Shown in pieces: positions 43,237 to 52,884 of a stretch of 64,000 nucleotides of DNA. The notes beneath the pieces are model-generated. The model ran no database searches. It was given only the letters and a program-made list of their open reading frames with translations, and was not told the DNA's origin. The stretch's first letter is position 1. Every line of letters starts with the position of its first letter. Location of the stretch: the NCBI GenBank assembly GCA_964600045.1, contig CAZRHS010000003.1:1-64000 (forward strand). Direction: 5' to 3'. The position numbers and the translations under genes are program-made. Source of the stretch: Phil1 sp964600045. Lineage in GTDB: Bacteria > Bacillota > Clostridia > Christensenellales > CAG-138.

Positions 43237-45468
43237 TTATTCGTCGGTTATAGGATAAAGCGGCGCGTATGCCGCCGCAAAGCGTTTCTTTCCGCCAATA
43301 TCAAAATCCACGGTAACCGTCATTGATCCGCCGGTACCAGAAACGTCTATTATCGTTCCGTCGCCAAACTTATCGTGCCTAATGCGCATAAGCGGCACGT
43401 ATTCAACATTAAGCTTGGTTTTGGTAGGCTCGGTGCGCTGAGTATATACCGTACGCTTAGGCGGCTTCATACCGAATCCGTTCATGGACGCGTATGTTAC
43501 CTCCGGCTTTTCCGGGCGCTCATACTCGCTGGGTATCGCGCGCTTGGGCCTGTCGTCCTTCATGAGCTCCTGCGGAATCTCATCCAAAAAGCGTGAGGGA
43601 CGATTTATGGTTGTTTCCCCGAATATGGAACGGGTTTTGGCATTTACCATGTAAAGCTTTTGCTTTGCCCGCGTTATGCCGACATAGCAAAGCCTGCGTT
43701 CTTCTTCCAAGCCCTGATTGCTCATATCACCACGGGCGCGGCGGGTAGGAAACACATTTTCCTCCATGCCTGCCATAAATACGACCGGGAATTCAAGGCC
43801 CTTGGCACTATGCAATGTCATAAGTGCGACCGTGCCTTCGCTTTCATCAAGGGAGTCTATATCGCTTACGAGGGCGACATTTTCAAGGAAAGCTCTTAAC
43901 GCGTTCTCACCTTCCGGCACATCCCGCTCTACCTCTTTCATATTGCCTATAAGCTCGGATATATTGTCCATACGCATAAGCGCGTCGCCTTTTTTATCCT
44001 CTGTAAGCAAATAAGCCTGATACTCGATTTTTTCAACAAGATACTTGGCAAAGTCGGAAAGCGGCATGAGCATACTCTGCGTCATAAGCTCCGTCATCAG
44101 ATCCGCTATGCCCTTCAGCTTCTGTTCGGTTTTAGGCGGCAAGCCCTCACCGCTAAGCACCGTAACAAGCATGGACTGCCCGCTTTGCCTTGCCGCGGCG
44201 GCAAGGTCATCTATGGTTTTATCGCCTATTCCCCTGCGGGGAACATTTATTATGCGCGAAAACGCCACATCGTCATTAGGATTGGCTATCGCGCGCAGAT
44301 AAGCCATTATATCCGCTATTTCCTTGCGCTGATAGAACCTGACACCGCCAAAGACCTTGTGCGGTATGCCATAGTTTACAAGGGTACTCTCAATTACACG
44401 GCTCTGCGCGTTTGTGCGATACAGTATGGCAAAATCGCCGTAGCTCGCGCCCTGCTGCACACCCTGGAGTATCTTGCGCGCAATAAATGCCGCTTCGTCC
44501 CTTTCATTATCCGCACTGTAGCGCTCTATGGGGTCGCCGCCATCCTGCGCCGTCCAAAGTGTTTTCGGCTTTCTGCCTGAATTATGGCTTATTACGGCAT
44601 TCGCGGCATCAAGAATATATTTGGTTGAGCGATAATTCTGCTCAAGCCGCACAACCTTGGCGCCTTCAAAGTCCTTTTCAAAGCTGAGTATATTCTTTAT
44701 ATCGGCTCCGCGCCAGCCGTATATGCTCTGATCATCGTCGCCAACGACGCAAAGATTGCCATGCTTTCTGCACAGCATTTCAACAAGTCTGTACTGCGGC
44801 ATATTGGTATCCTGGTACTCATCAACCAAAACATACTTAAACCTGTTCTGATATTTTTCGAGTACCTCAGGACACTGCTCAAAAAGCTCTATTGTCTTTG
44901 AAAGCAGGTCGTCAAAATCGAATGCGTTTGCGGCCATAAGAATATTCTGATAACGTTCGAATACCTTTTCGGTTATGCCGTCATCACTGTAATTCTCTGC
45001 TATATATTTCTTCGCATCCAAAGATTTATTCTTTGCGTTTGATATATTCTCTTTTATGAGGCGCTTAGGCGCGGTTTTATCGCTTATACCCAGGTTTTTC
45101 AGAATATCGGATATAATTTTAATCTGGTCGGCATCATCATATATGGTGAAGCCCCTTTCGTAGCCTATTTTATCGCAATCTATTCTGAGTATTTTAACGC
45201 AACACGAATGGAACGTGGTTACCCACGCCTCGTCTGCCTCGCCGCCTATAAGGGCGGAAGCGCGCTCGCGCATCTCCTGCGCGGCCTTATTCGTAAATGT
45301 AAGTGCCAGTATGTTCCACGGCTTTACGCCATGATCAACCAGATTGGCAATACGATATGTTAAAACCTTTGTTTTTCCCGAACCTGCGCCCGCAAGCACA
45401 AGCAACGGACCTTCAAGACATTCAACCGCTTCACGCTGCCTGTCGTTTAAAACCGATAAATCCATCAT
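43237..45468 (-). CDS. pcrA: ATP-dependent DNA helicase PcrA/UvrD
   Basis: 743-aa SF1A helicase. LNDRQREAVECLEGPLLVLA leads to Walker A AGAGSGKTK (about 25-33). Later motifs: FDDLLSK, VDEYQDTN (II), GDDDQSIYGWRGA (III), LEQNYRST (IV), LMTLHSAKGLEFPVVFMAGM (V, in part LHSAKGLEFPVVFM) and RLCYVGITRAK (VI). The C-terminal tail has the PcrA interaction domain (VRIRHDKFGDGTI-like RIRHDKFGDGTIIDV). It unwinds DNA in repair and removes RecA. Confidence 0.97.
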   Translation of the reverse strand: MMDLSVLNDRQREAVECLEGPLLVLAGAGSGKTKVLTYRIANLVDHGVKPWNILALTFTNKAAQEMRERASALIGGEADEAWVTTFHSCCVKILRIDCDKIGYERGFTIYDDADQIKIISDILKNLGISDKTAPKRLIKENISNAKNKSLDAKKYIAENYSDDGITEKVFERYQNILMAANAFDFDDLLSKTIELFEQCPEVLEKYQNRFKYVLVDEYQDTNMPQYRLVEMLCRKHGNLCVVGDDDQSIYGWRGADIKNILSFEKDFEGAKVVRLEQNYRSTKYILDAANAVISHNSGRKPKTLWTAQDGGDPIERYSADNERDEAAFIARKILQGVQQGASYGDFAILYRTNAQSRVIESTLVNYGIPHKVFGGVRFYQRKEIADIMAYLRAIANPNDDVAFSRIINVPRRGIGDKTIDDLAAAARQSGQSMLVTVLSGEGLPPKTEQKLKGIADLMTELMTQSMLMPLSDFAKYLVEKIEYQAYLLTEDKKGDALMRMDNISELIGNMKEVERDVPEGENALRAFLENVALVSDIDSLDESEGTVALMTLHSAKGLEFPVVFMAGMEENVFPTRRARGDMSNQGLEEERRLCYVGITRAKQKLYMVNAKTRSIFGETTINRPSRFLDEIPQELMKDDRPKRAIPSEYERPEKPEVTYASMNGFGMKPPKRTVYTQRTEPTKTKLNVEYVPLMRIRHDKFGDGTIIDVSGTGGSMTVTVDFDIGGKKRFAAAYAPLYPITDE

Positions 45469-45494
45469 TTTACCTCTTCCATATTATCGGAATT

Positions 45495-45503
45495 ATTATA
45501 CCA
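45495..45503 (-). promoter_or_regulatory. Extended -10 promoter of pcrA-ligA
   Basis: Minus strand TGGTATAAT (TG-n-TATAAT, hexamer 45495-45500), 26 nt before the pcrA start; no good -35. Confidence 0.6.
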
Positions 45504-45543
45504 TATTTTTGCTGTATTTTGTAGGCGTTGCCCAAACAAAAAT

Positions 45544-45572
45544 CGGGAGTTCGAAATAATTCCGAACTCCCG
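45544..45572 (-). terminator. Terminator after pheT
   Basis: Minus strand CGGGAGTTCG, 9-nt loop, CGAACTCCCG, then ATTTTTG: a perfect 10-bp stem with U-tract. Confidence 0.9.
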
Positions 45573-45595
45573 CAATGCGTTGATGATTTTCTGTT

Positions 45596-48001
45596 TTAAC
45601 CGCGCAGCTGTGCCTTCAATCGGGTTTCAAGGGCGCGTATTACGCTGCCCACTGCCGCCTGTATTTCTTCGTCAACAAGGGTATGGTCCTCACTTCTGAG
45701 CGTGAACGAATACGCCATGCTCTTCTTGCCCTCAGGTATGCCGGCACCGCGATACACATCGAAAAGCTCTATATCATCAAGTATTACTTTAAGCTTGGTC
45801 TGCGCTATAACGCGGCTGACCTCGGCCGCGGTAACGTTATTATCCACAACTATGGCAAGGTCTCTCGCCACCTTGGGGAACTTTGATATGGGCTTATATG
45901 TGCGCTTTATGCCGGTATGGGCAATAAGCTTATTCATATTTATTTCCGCAAAATAAACTCGCCCGTCTATACCCCAGTTTTTAAGCACGTTGGGATGCAC
46001 GGCACCAAGCTCACCAAGCTGCTCCTTTTCAACGGACAAAACAGCCTTTCTGCCGGGCTGGTAGAACTCGCTGCCGCCGGCGGCAAACTCCGCTTTATCC
46101 AATAGATCGAACTGCTCAAGCAGCTGCTCTACGGCTCCCTTCAGGGTGAAGTAGCTCTCGTGATCGCCGCTGAACAGCAAGCCCAGCATTTTCCTTTCTT
46201 CAGGCAGGCTGTCGTTATTGTCAAAGTGAACATTGCCAACCTCAAAGAACCTGTCGTGCCCGGTTTTGCGGCCCTGGTTGCGCTTTAATGAATCAAGCAT
46301 GCCCATTATAAGCGTGGTACGCATAAGGCTCTGATCCTCTCCGAACGGATTGAGAATCTTTACGCACTGGCGCTTTTCGCTGTTTTCCTCAAGCAGCAGA
46401 TTATCAAGCGCGGCGGGGCCGGTAAAGTTATAGTTATACATTTCGTAGCAGCCCTGCGCCGCCATTTCGTCCTTTACCTTGTCCTCAAACTTATAGTCCT
46501 CGCCAAGCTTGCCGGCAAACGTATCGCCATACATAAGGGTGGGCTTTATGTTGTAATATCCGTAAAGACGGCCTATCTCTTCCGCTATGTCCCAATCCGC
46601 CTCAAGGCCATCCTCTATATCTGTACGGAAGTGAGGTATAAGCACTTCAAGCTTATCGCCCGCTACCTTTGCGCTTATATTAATCGTGGCAAGCATCTCG
46701 ACCATGGCCTCGCCAGAAATATCGGTGCTGAGTATGCGGTTTATATGGGCTATATCGGTATATATGGTATGCTCGGTAATGTCGGCATTGCAAATATCGA
46801 TCGTTCCACCTATTACCTTGCCGGCGTGCAGCTCATCAACAAGCTCTATTGCCCTTTCCTCCGCAAGCATAGCGTTTACCGGCTCAACGCCCTTTATAAA
46901 GCGGGCGGCCGCATCGGTAACATGATGCAGTTTTCTTGTTGTTGCGCGGATACTGCTGCCCTTAAACGCGGCGGCCTCAAAAAGGGTTGCCTTTGTATCG
47001 GGAGTAATTTCGCTGTTAAGTCCGCCCATAACGCCCGCTATACCAACACCCTTTTCAGGATCGGCAATCAAGAGCATATCCGGCGTAACGGGGCGCTCTT
47101 TACCGTCAAGCGTGGTAACAACCTCGTTTTCATGGGCGTTGCGAACGATTATATTGCCATCTTTAACGCACGCAAGATCGAAGGAATGCATTGGATGACC
47201 ATACTCAACAAGAACATAGTTGGTTATATCGACTATGTTGTTTATCGGGCGCATGCCTACCGCGCGAAGGCGTTTCTGCATCCATGCGGGAGAAGGCTCT
47301 ATATTAAGGTCCGTTACGACACGCGCGGTGTAGCGCGGACAAAGCTCGGTATTTTCAACGGTTACGGAAGCATAATCATGAATGTCTCCCTCGCCCTCTA
47401 TATGACGAATCACGGGCTCTTTGAACTTTTGTCCGAGCGCCGCGGCGGCCTCACGGCACATGCCTATTATGCTCTGGCAATCGGCGCGGTTAGGCGTAAG
47501 CTCTATATCAAACACTATGTCGTCAAGACCGACGGCTTCCTGTATGCTCTGTCCCAGCGGATGATCCTCATGCAGAATCATTATTCCGTTAAACTCGGCA
47601 CCGGGATAATCCGCCTCGCTGAGGCCAAGCTCATGGCCGGAGCAAAGCATGCCGTAGCTCTTTACGCCGCGCATAACGGTGGGCTTAATCACTATGTCGC
47701 CCGCAAGATGAGCTCCGTCAAGCGCAACTGGCACCAACGCGCCTTCAAATACATTGGTCGCGCCGGTAACTATGCAGAGCGGTTCACCGCTGCCGACATC
47801 GATTGTGCAGATCTGAAGATGGTCGGAGTCCTGATGCTTGCGAAGGGCAACAATCTTGCCCACGACAACATTGGTAATGCCGTCCATCTCGCCCGCGTAT
47901 CCCGCGCACTCAAAGCCGCGCCACATAAGTTTTTCAACGAATTCGTCGGGGGTTACGTTCCATTCAACGTAGTCCTTTAACCAACTAAGCGGAAGTTTCA
48001 T
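45596..48001 (-). CDS. pheT: Phenylalanyl-tRNA synthetase beta subunit
   Basis: 801 aa. MKLPLSWLKDYVEWNVTPDE start; tRNA-binding OB domain (about 40-150, VVVGKIVALRKHQDSDHLQI region); B3/B4 editing domain; B5; catalytic-like core; and a C-terminal ferredoxin-fold anticodon-binding domain (SKFPKVARDLAIVVD to the end). Forms the alpha2beta2 enzyme with PheS, 14 nt upstream. Confidence 0.97.
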   Translation of the reverse strand: MKLPLSWLKDYVEWNVTPDEFVEKLMWRGFECAGYAGEMDGITNVVVGKIVALRKHQDSDHLQICTIDVGSGEPLCIVTGATNVFEGALVPVALDGAHLAGDIVIKPTVMRGVKSYGMLCSGHELGLSEADYPGAEFNGIMILHEDHPLGQSIQEAVGLDDIVFDIELTPNRADCQSIIGMCREAAAALGQKFKEPVIRHIEGEGDIHDYASVTVENTELCPRYTARVVTDLNIEPSPAWMQKRLRAVGMRPINNIVDITNYVLVEYGHPMHSFDLACVKDGNIIVRNAHENEVVTTLDGKERPVTPDMLLIADPEKGVGIAGVMGGLNSEITPDTKATLFEAAAFKGSSIRATTRKLHHVTDAAARFIKGVEPVNAMLAEERAIELVDELHAGKVIGGTIDICNADITEHTIYTDIAHINRILSTDISGEAMVEMLATINISAKVAGDKLEVLIPHFRTDIEDGLEADWDIAEEIGRLYGYYNIKPTLMYGDTFAGKLGEDYKFEDKVKDEMAAQGCYEMYNYNFTGPAALDNLLLEENSEKRQCVKILNPFGEDQSLMRTTLIMGMLDSLKRNQGRKTGHDRFFEVGNVHFDNNDSLPEERKMLGLLFSGDHESYFTLKGAVEQLLEQFDLLDKAEFAAGGSEFYQPGRKAVLSVEKEQLGELGAVHPNVLKNWGIDGRVYFAEINMNKLIAHTGIKRTYKPISKFPKVARDLAIVVDNNVTAAEVSRVIAQTKLKVILDDIELFDVYRGAGIPEGKKSMAYSFTLRSEDHTLVDEEIQAAVGSVIRALETRLKAQLRG

Positions 48002-48015
48002 ATTATTCAGCCTCC

Positions 48016-49038
48016 TTAGAACTGCCCCAGGAAACGGGCATCGTTTTCGTATTCAAGGCGGATATCGTTTATGCCGTATTTAAGGCTGGTAACCCTATCC
48101 ACGCCAATGCCGAACGCGAACGCGCTCCACTCATGCGGATCAAGTCCGCAATTCTCAAGCTCGTGCGGGTTGGTAACGCCGCAGCCGAGTATTTCAAGCC
48201 AACCAGTTCCCTTGCACACGCGGCAGCCCTTGCCCCCGCATATAGTGCAGGATATATCAACCTCTGCAGAAGGTTCGGTAAACGGGAAATAGCTCGGGCG
48301 CATACGGGTTTTAACCTCCGGTCCGAACACGGTGTGCACAAACTCGTCAAGCGTACCCTTAAGATCGGCAAAGCTTATGTTTTTATCAACAACAAGGCCT
48401 TCCATCTGCATAAACACAGGGCTATGGCTTGCATCCACCTCGTCAACACGGAACACGCGGCCGGGTATAACAAGCCTGAACGGCGGTTTTATCGTCATAA
48501 GGGCCCTTGCTTCGCAGGGAGAAGTGTGCGTTCTGAGCACGACCTTATCGTTTATATAGAACGTATCCTGCATATCGCGCGCGGGATGATCCTGCGGAAG
48601 ATTAAGCTTCGTAAAATTGAAGTCATCGTACTCGACTTCGGGACCCTGGAACGTTGTAAAGCCCATGCCTATAAGAGCGTCCCTTATCTCGCGATAGGTC
48701 TGAGTCATGGGATGAAGCCTGCCCCTCGGCTGACGGCGTACGCCAGGCTCCGTTACGTCCAAAGTTTCCTTTTCAAAGGCCCTCTGCTGCATAAGCTGGG
48801 CTATTTTTGCCCTGCGCTCCGCTATGGCCTGCTCCAGTTCCTTTTTAACGGCATTAGAAGCCTGACCAAGCTTGGCGCGCTGCTCTTTATCCAGCTGGCC
48901 CATGCTTCTGAGGATTCCCGTAAGTGAGCCGCTTCTGCCGAGAACGGAAGAATTAAGCTCCTCAAGTTCCTTTTCTTCGCGCACTTCCTGAAGGCGGGCA
49001 AGCGCTTCCTGCCTTATCTTTTCCAGTGCCTCATTCAT
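48016..49038 (-). CDS. pheS: Phenylalanyl-tRNA synthetase alpha subunit
   Basis: 340 aa, class II catalytic subunit. N-terminal coiled coil (1-90), motif 2 region FRVDEVDASHSPVFMQMEGL, then SYFPFTEPSAEVDI and motif 3 GIGVDRVTSLKYGI. Controlled by the T-box leader 49057-49314. Confidence 0.97.
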   Translation of the reverse strand: MNEALEKIRQEALARLQEVREEKELEELNSSVLGRSGSLTGILRSMGQLDKEQRAKLGQASNAVKKELEQAIAERRAKIAQLMQQRAFEKETLDVTEPGVRRQPRGRLHPMTQTYREIRDALIGMGFTTFQGPEVEYDDFNFTKLNLPQDHPARDMQDTFYINDKVVLRTHTSPCEARALMTIKPPFRLVIPGRVFRVDEVDASHSPVFMQMEGLVVDKNISFADLKGTLDEFVHTVFGPEVKTRMRPSYFPFTEPSAEVDISCTICGGKGCRVCKGTGWLEILGCGVTNPHELENCGLDPHEWSAFAFGIGVDRVTSLKYGINDIRLEYENDARFLGQF

Positions 49039-49056
49039 TTTGGATAAAACCTCCTG

Positions 49057-49314
49057 AAAAAACTAATACGCGCCTCGTCTTTAGGGACGAAGGCGCGCTC
49101 GTGGTACCACCCTTATTCGCCCCGCTGTCACGAGGCCTTTAACGCTGTAACGGGCTTACCCGGCGCCGACTACGCACCGCAAACTGTATTCGCGGATTCC
49201 CCGGCGCGGCTCGGGAGAGAACTTTATGCGGCCAATCTTTGCAGGCTGCTCACAGCTTACGCAGCCCTCTCTGAGGCAACGGCAGGCCGCTTTGCTCCGT
49301 CATTGCCAAATACT
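49057..49314 (-). promoter_or_regulatory. T-box leader of pheST
   Basis: Senses uncharged tRNA-Phe and prevents early termination. The T-box sequence AAGGGTGGTACCACG is at 49114-49100 on the minus strand. It is followed by a terminator: CGCGCC-T-TCGTC paired with GACGA-GGCGCG (49069-49097), then TATTAGTTTTTT (to 49057). Stem I carries GCGGCC/GGCCGC arms, and TTC at 49221-49219, in the 3' side of stem I, is a good candidate for the Phe specifier. Together with its promoter this explains the 346-nt gap before pheS. Confidence 0.92.
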
Positions 49315-49320
49315 TTCGGC

Positions 49321-49349
49321 ATTATATCATACAGTTTTTGCTTTTTCAA
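49321..49349 (-). promoter_or_regulatory. Predicted sigma-A promoter of pheST
   Basis: Minus strand TTGAAA (49344-49349), 17-nt spacer, TATAAT (49321-49326), immediately before the T-box leader. Confidence 0.8.
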
Positions 49350-49384
49350 GCCGCCACAATCACGAAAAGCAGGCTTTTAGGTGC

Positions 49385-50548
49385 TTATTTCACCTTGTCA
49401 AGGAATGATTCGCCAACTTTGAAAGGTTTGCCGGTAAGATAATCAACAACCGTGCTGCCCAAATCGGCAAATGTATTTCTTATTCCTATGTTAACGCCGC
49501 GTTTCATACAGGGGCCCCATACAACAATGGGGATATATTCACGAGTATGATCGGTTCCGGGATAAGCGGGATCGCACCCATGGTCGGCCGTTATGATAAG
49601 AAGATCACCTTCATGCATATTCGCCATTATGTCCGGCAGACGCTTATCAAAGTATTCCAAAGCCTCAGCATATCCCTGAATATTGTTCCTATGGCCGTAA
49701 AGCATATCGAAATCCACAAGATTTGTGAATATAAAGTCCGCCCTGCCGTCCTTCAGGAAATCAATAGTGGCCTCAATTCCATCGTGATTATTCTTGGTAT
49801 GGTTGATAAGGCTCAGGCCTCGTTTGCAGAATATGTCCTCTATTTTTCCTACACCGGCGGTAACAAGGCCTGACGCGGTAAGTGAATCGAGTATAGTTTC
49901 ACTTATGGGAGGAACGGCATAATCCTTTCGGTTTTCGGTTCTGGTATATTTTCCGTTGCCGCCTATAAACGGCCTTGCTATAACCCGGCCCACAAGCTCA
50001 TCTCCCATAAGGATTTCGCGGGCTATGCGGCAGCAATTGTAAAGCTCTTCCAAAGGTACCACGTCCTCGTGCGCGGCTACCTGAAAAACGCTGTCCGCCG
50101 AAGTGTATACTATAAGCTTGCCGGTTTTGACATGCTCATCGCCGAGCACCTGAATAATCTCAGTACCGGAGGCTACAATATTGCCAAGCGTTCCGCGACC
50201 CGTTCTGCGCTCGAATTCATCTATTACATGCTTGGGAAAACCGTTCGGATACGTTCTGAATGGAGGATCCATTATTACGCCGGCCATTTCCCAATGACCG
50301 CTTGTTGTATCCTTTGCTTTCGTTTTCTCCATTCCTTTGCCATAACAACCTGCAGGAGACTGCACGGCGGGAAGATTTGACCCCTCTATGTTGCCAAGGC
50401 CGAGCGCAAGCATATTGTCTATTTTCATGTGTGTATGTTCGAAAATATGGCCAAGCGTATGCGCGCCTTCGTCGCCAAACTGCGCCGCATCAGGCAATGA
50501 GCCTATGCCAACGCTGTCAAGTACCACTATAGTTGCTCTCTTTTTCAC
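49385..50548 (-). CDS. deoB: Phosphopentomutase
   Basis: Interconverts ribose/deoxyribose 1- and 5-phosphate in nucleoside salvage; alkaline-phosphatase-like metal enzyme. About 387 aa. Metal-site motifs: VLDSVGIGSLPDA, the central KDTTSGHWEMAG, and TADHGCDPAYPGTDHTREY. The start is taken as GTG at 50548, which has GAGG 8 nt before it; a GTG at 50557 overlaps that site. It has its own promoter (50604-50631). Other deo genes are absent nearby. Confidence 0.95.
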   Translation of the reverse strand: MKKRATIVVLDSVGIGSLPDAAQFGDEGAHTLGHIFEHTHMKIDNMLALGLGNIEGSNLPAVQSPAGCYGKGMEKTKAKDTTSGHWEMAGVIMDPPFRTYPNGFPKHVIDEFERRTGRGTLGNIVASGTEIIQVLGDEHVKTGKLIVYTSADSVFQVAAHEDVVPLEELYNCCRIAREILMGDELVGRVIARPFIGGNGKYTRTENRKDYAVPPISETILDSLTASGLVTAGVGKIEDIFCKRGLSLINHTKNNHDGIEATIDFLKDGRADFIFTNLVDFDMLYGHRNNIQGYAEALEYFDKRLPDIMANMHEGDLLIITADHGCDPAYPGTDHTREYIPIVVWGPCMKRGVNIGIRNTFADLGSTVVDYLTGKPFKVGESFLDKVK

Positions 50549-50603
50549 TTTATACACCTCTCTAACCTGCCGATTTTAAGGCATACAGTCCTTATGCCGG
50601 TAT

Positions 50604-50631
50604 ATTATACAACTTTGCATTCCCGTGATAA
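50604..50631 (-). promoter_or_regulatory. Predicted sigma-A promoter of deoB
   Basis: Minus strand TTATCA (50626-50631), 16-nt spacer, TATAAT (50604-50609). Confidence 0.6.
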
Positions 50632-50649
50632 ACGGTACAGGGACGAACT

Positions 50650-52350
50650 TCATTCGGCCTTGCCGCCTTTTATCTTTTCGGCCCTCGCTATAAGCTCTTT
50701 TGCATGCAAAACGGCAGAGGGGGAATTGCTTTCGCCATCCATCATGTTTGCTATGCGGGAGACTTTTTCCTCCTCATTCAGCTGGCGTGTTTCAACAAAC
50801 GTTTTCTCGCCGTCATCATACTTTCGCACCATCAAATGCGCATCCGCAAGGGCGGCTATCTGAGCCAGATGTGTTACGCATATAACCTGATGTTTTTTGG
50901 CTATGCCAAGCATTTTTTCGCCGACAACCGCGGCGGTGCGGCCGCTTATGCCCGTATCGATTTCATCAAATATAAGCGTTGGGATACGATCGTTATCGGC
51001 AAATATGGTTTTGAAGCAAAGCATTATGCGGCTAAGCTCACCGCCGGAGGCTACCTTTTCAAGAGGCTTCAGCGGTTCTCCGGGGTTAGCACTCAGCATG
51101 AATTCAGCTGTTTCACGCCCGTTTTTTCTGGGTTCTCCGCTTGATTGATTTATAAGCGAAACATCGAATTTGGCCTTGCTCATACCAAGATCGCTAAGCT
51201 CGTTCAATACGCTTTGCTTAAGTTTCTCGCAGGCGTTCTTTCTTACCAGCGTAAGCTTGTCTGCCTCCGCATTGTATTCCGCTTTGAGTTTATTAAGCTT
51301 TTTATCCATCTCCGCCGCCAAGGCTTCAGCATTTTCAAGCTCATTTAGCCTGTTCTGAGCCTCCACGCCAAAGTTTATTACTTCTTCGGCCGAGCGGCCG
51401 TATTTTCGTTTAAGGTCAGATATAAGCTTAAGCCGCTGTTCAATCTCCTCAAGCCGCTGCATATTCATGTCCACATTTTCACTTGAATCACGAATTGAGA
51501 AGCTTATATCCTCGGCTGTGTAATAAAGTTCCTCCAGACGATTGGCGAATTCTTCATACTCGCCGTTCAGCGCCGCTATATCCTTAAGGCTACGCCTGGC
51601 ATCGTCTATAAGGCTTAAGGCACTGCCGTCTTCCCCGCCGCTCAGCGCCGCGTGCGCGGACTCAAGAGCGGTACGTATGCGCTCCGCATTCAGCAAAATG
51701 GTCTTTTCAGCGTTAAGCTTTTCTTCTTCATCCGCTTCAAGAGCGGCAGACGAAATTTCGTCTATCTGATAGCGCAGCATATCCATTTCGCGTTCACGTT
51801 CGCTTTCCGATGAAAAACCGGAATTGCGTTTTAGCGTAAGCGCGCCGTATTCAGAAACGATATTGTCTATTTTTTCAATCAAAGGGAATGAATCCGAGTG
51901 GCAGAATGCATCCAGATAGCCGATATGGTTTTCAGGATCAAGCAAAGCCTGATGCTCATGCTGGCCATGAATATCAACAAGCGTATCGGATACACTTTTC
52001 AGCATGGCAACAGGCACAAGTGTACCGTTTATACGGCACGAATTGCGCCCGGATGTGGAAAGTTCTCTTGAAAGGATTATTTCGTTTTCAGCCTCAATGC
52101 CGAGTTTGTCGAGTGCTTCATAAACCCTGTCGCCCTCATTTAAGCTGAACACGGCATCAACCTTTGCCTTTGATGCTCCGTTTCTTATAAGATCGCGACT
52201 TGTACGCTCGCCAAGCACAAAGTTAACGGCATCGATTATTATTGATTTACCCGCGCCCGTTTCTCCCGTCAAAACATTGAAGCCGGGGAAAAGCTCAATC
52301 CCCAGCTTCTCAATGAGCGCAATATTTTCCAAGTACAAACTCTGAAGCAT
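50650..52350 (-). CDS. recN: DNA repair protein RecN
   Basis: SMC-like ATPase of double-strand-break repair. 566 aa. LYLENIALIEKLGIELFPGF then Walker A TGETGAGKS near residue 30; coiled-coil middle (about 150-365); C-terminal ASGGELSRIMLCFKTIFA (signature) and TLIFDEIDTGISGRTAAVVG (Walker B). It follows argR, the standard order. In spore-formers spoIVB and spo0A usually come next; here it is deoB. Confidence 0.97.
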   Translation of the reverse strand: MLQSLYLENIALIEKLGIELFPGFNVLTGETGAGKSIIIDAVNFVLGERTSRDLIRNGASKAKVDAVFSLNEGDRVYEALDKLGIEAENEIILSRELSTSGRNSCRINGTLVPVAMLKSVSDTLVDIHGQHEHQALLDPENHIGYLDAFCHSDSFPLIEKIDNIVSEYGALTLKRNSGFSSESEREREMDMLRYQIDEISSAALEADEEEKLNAEKTILLNAERIRTALESAHAALSGGEDGSALSLIDDARRSLKDIAALNGEYEEFANRLEELYYTAEDISFSIRDSSENVDMNMQRLEEIEQRLKLISDLKRKYGRSAEEVINFGVEAQNRLNELENAEALAAEMDKKLNKLKAEYNAEADKLTLVRKNACEKLKQSVLNELSDLGMSKAKFDVSLINQSSGEPRKNGRETAEFMLSANPGEPLKPLEKVASGGELSRIMLCFKTIFADNDRIPTLIFDEIDTGISGRTAAVVGEKMLGIAKKHQVICVTHLAQIAALADAHLMVRKYDDGEKTFVETRQLNEEEKVSRIANMMDGESNSPSAVLHAKELIARAEKIKGGKAE

Positions 52351-52363
52351 TTTGCCCTTTACC

Positions 52364-52816
52364 TTATTTTCTTATCATCAAGCCGAGCCTTTCAACAATC
52401 TCCGGCACAACCTTTTCGTTTTTGGCCACGATAAAAATCGTATTATCGCCCGCCATGGTACCGGCTATGTCATCCCAATGCATGGAATCCACAGCCTCCG
52501 CCGCCGCATTGGCGGATCCGGACAGGGTTTTAAGAATAACGATGTTTCCTGAGGAGGTTATGTTTATAACCGAATCGGAGAATATTCTGACAAACCGCTC
52601 CTTCATACCGGCCTCGGCCTTGTCCACGGTAGCGTATTTATAGCCGCCGTTTTCGCAAAGCACCTTTATAAGCCTCAGCTCCTTAATGTCCCTTGACACC
52701 GTAGCCTGAGTAACCGATACTCCCCTCTTTTTCAGCAACACCGCAAGCTCTTCCTGCGTTTCCACATTTTCCTTTTCAATCAGGTTGAGTATTAACGCAT
52801 GCCTCTCAGATTTCAT
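52364..52816 (-). CDS. argR: Arginine repressor ArgR
   Basis: About 150 aa. Winged-helix DNA-binding half (MKSERHALILNLIEKENVET, VSVTQATVSRDIKELRLIKV) and C-terminal arginine-binding hexamerisation half (SANAAAEAVDSMHWDDIAGTM in part, AGDNTIFIVAKNE). ATG at 52816 is chosen because GGAGG lies 8 nt upstream and matches the family start; the frame is open to 52849. No arginine genes are in the window. Confidence 0.95.
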   Translation of the reverse strand: MKSERHALILNLIEKENVETQEELAVLLKKRGVSVTQATVSRDIKELRLIKVLCENGGYKYATVDKAEAGMKERFVRIFSDSVINITSSGNIVILKTLSGSANAAAEAVDSMHWDDIAGTMAGDNTIFIVAKNEKVVPEIVERLGLMIRK

Positions 52817-52884
52817 TCTTATACCCTCCAAGCGTTTTATGCTCCCCATACACAGCCCGGATCTATTGTCCGACCGGTTAAGAG

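Noticed and set aside
46631..47980. 449-aa plus-strand frame
   Set aside because: Fully antisense to pheT, no family resemblance, no ribosome site; it results from codon bias of the real gene.
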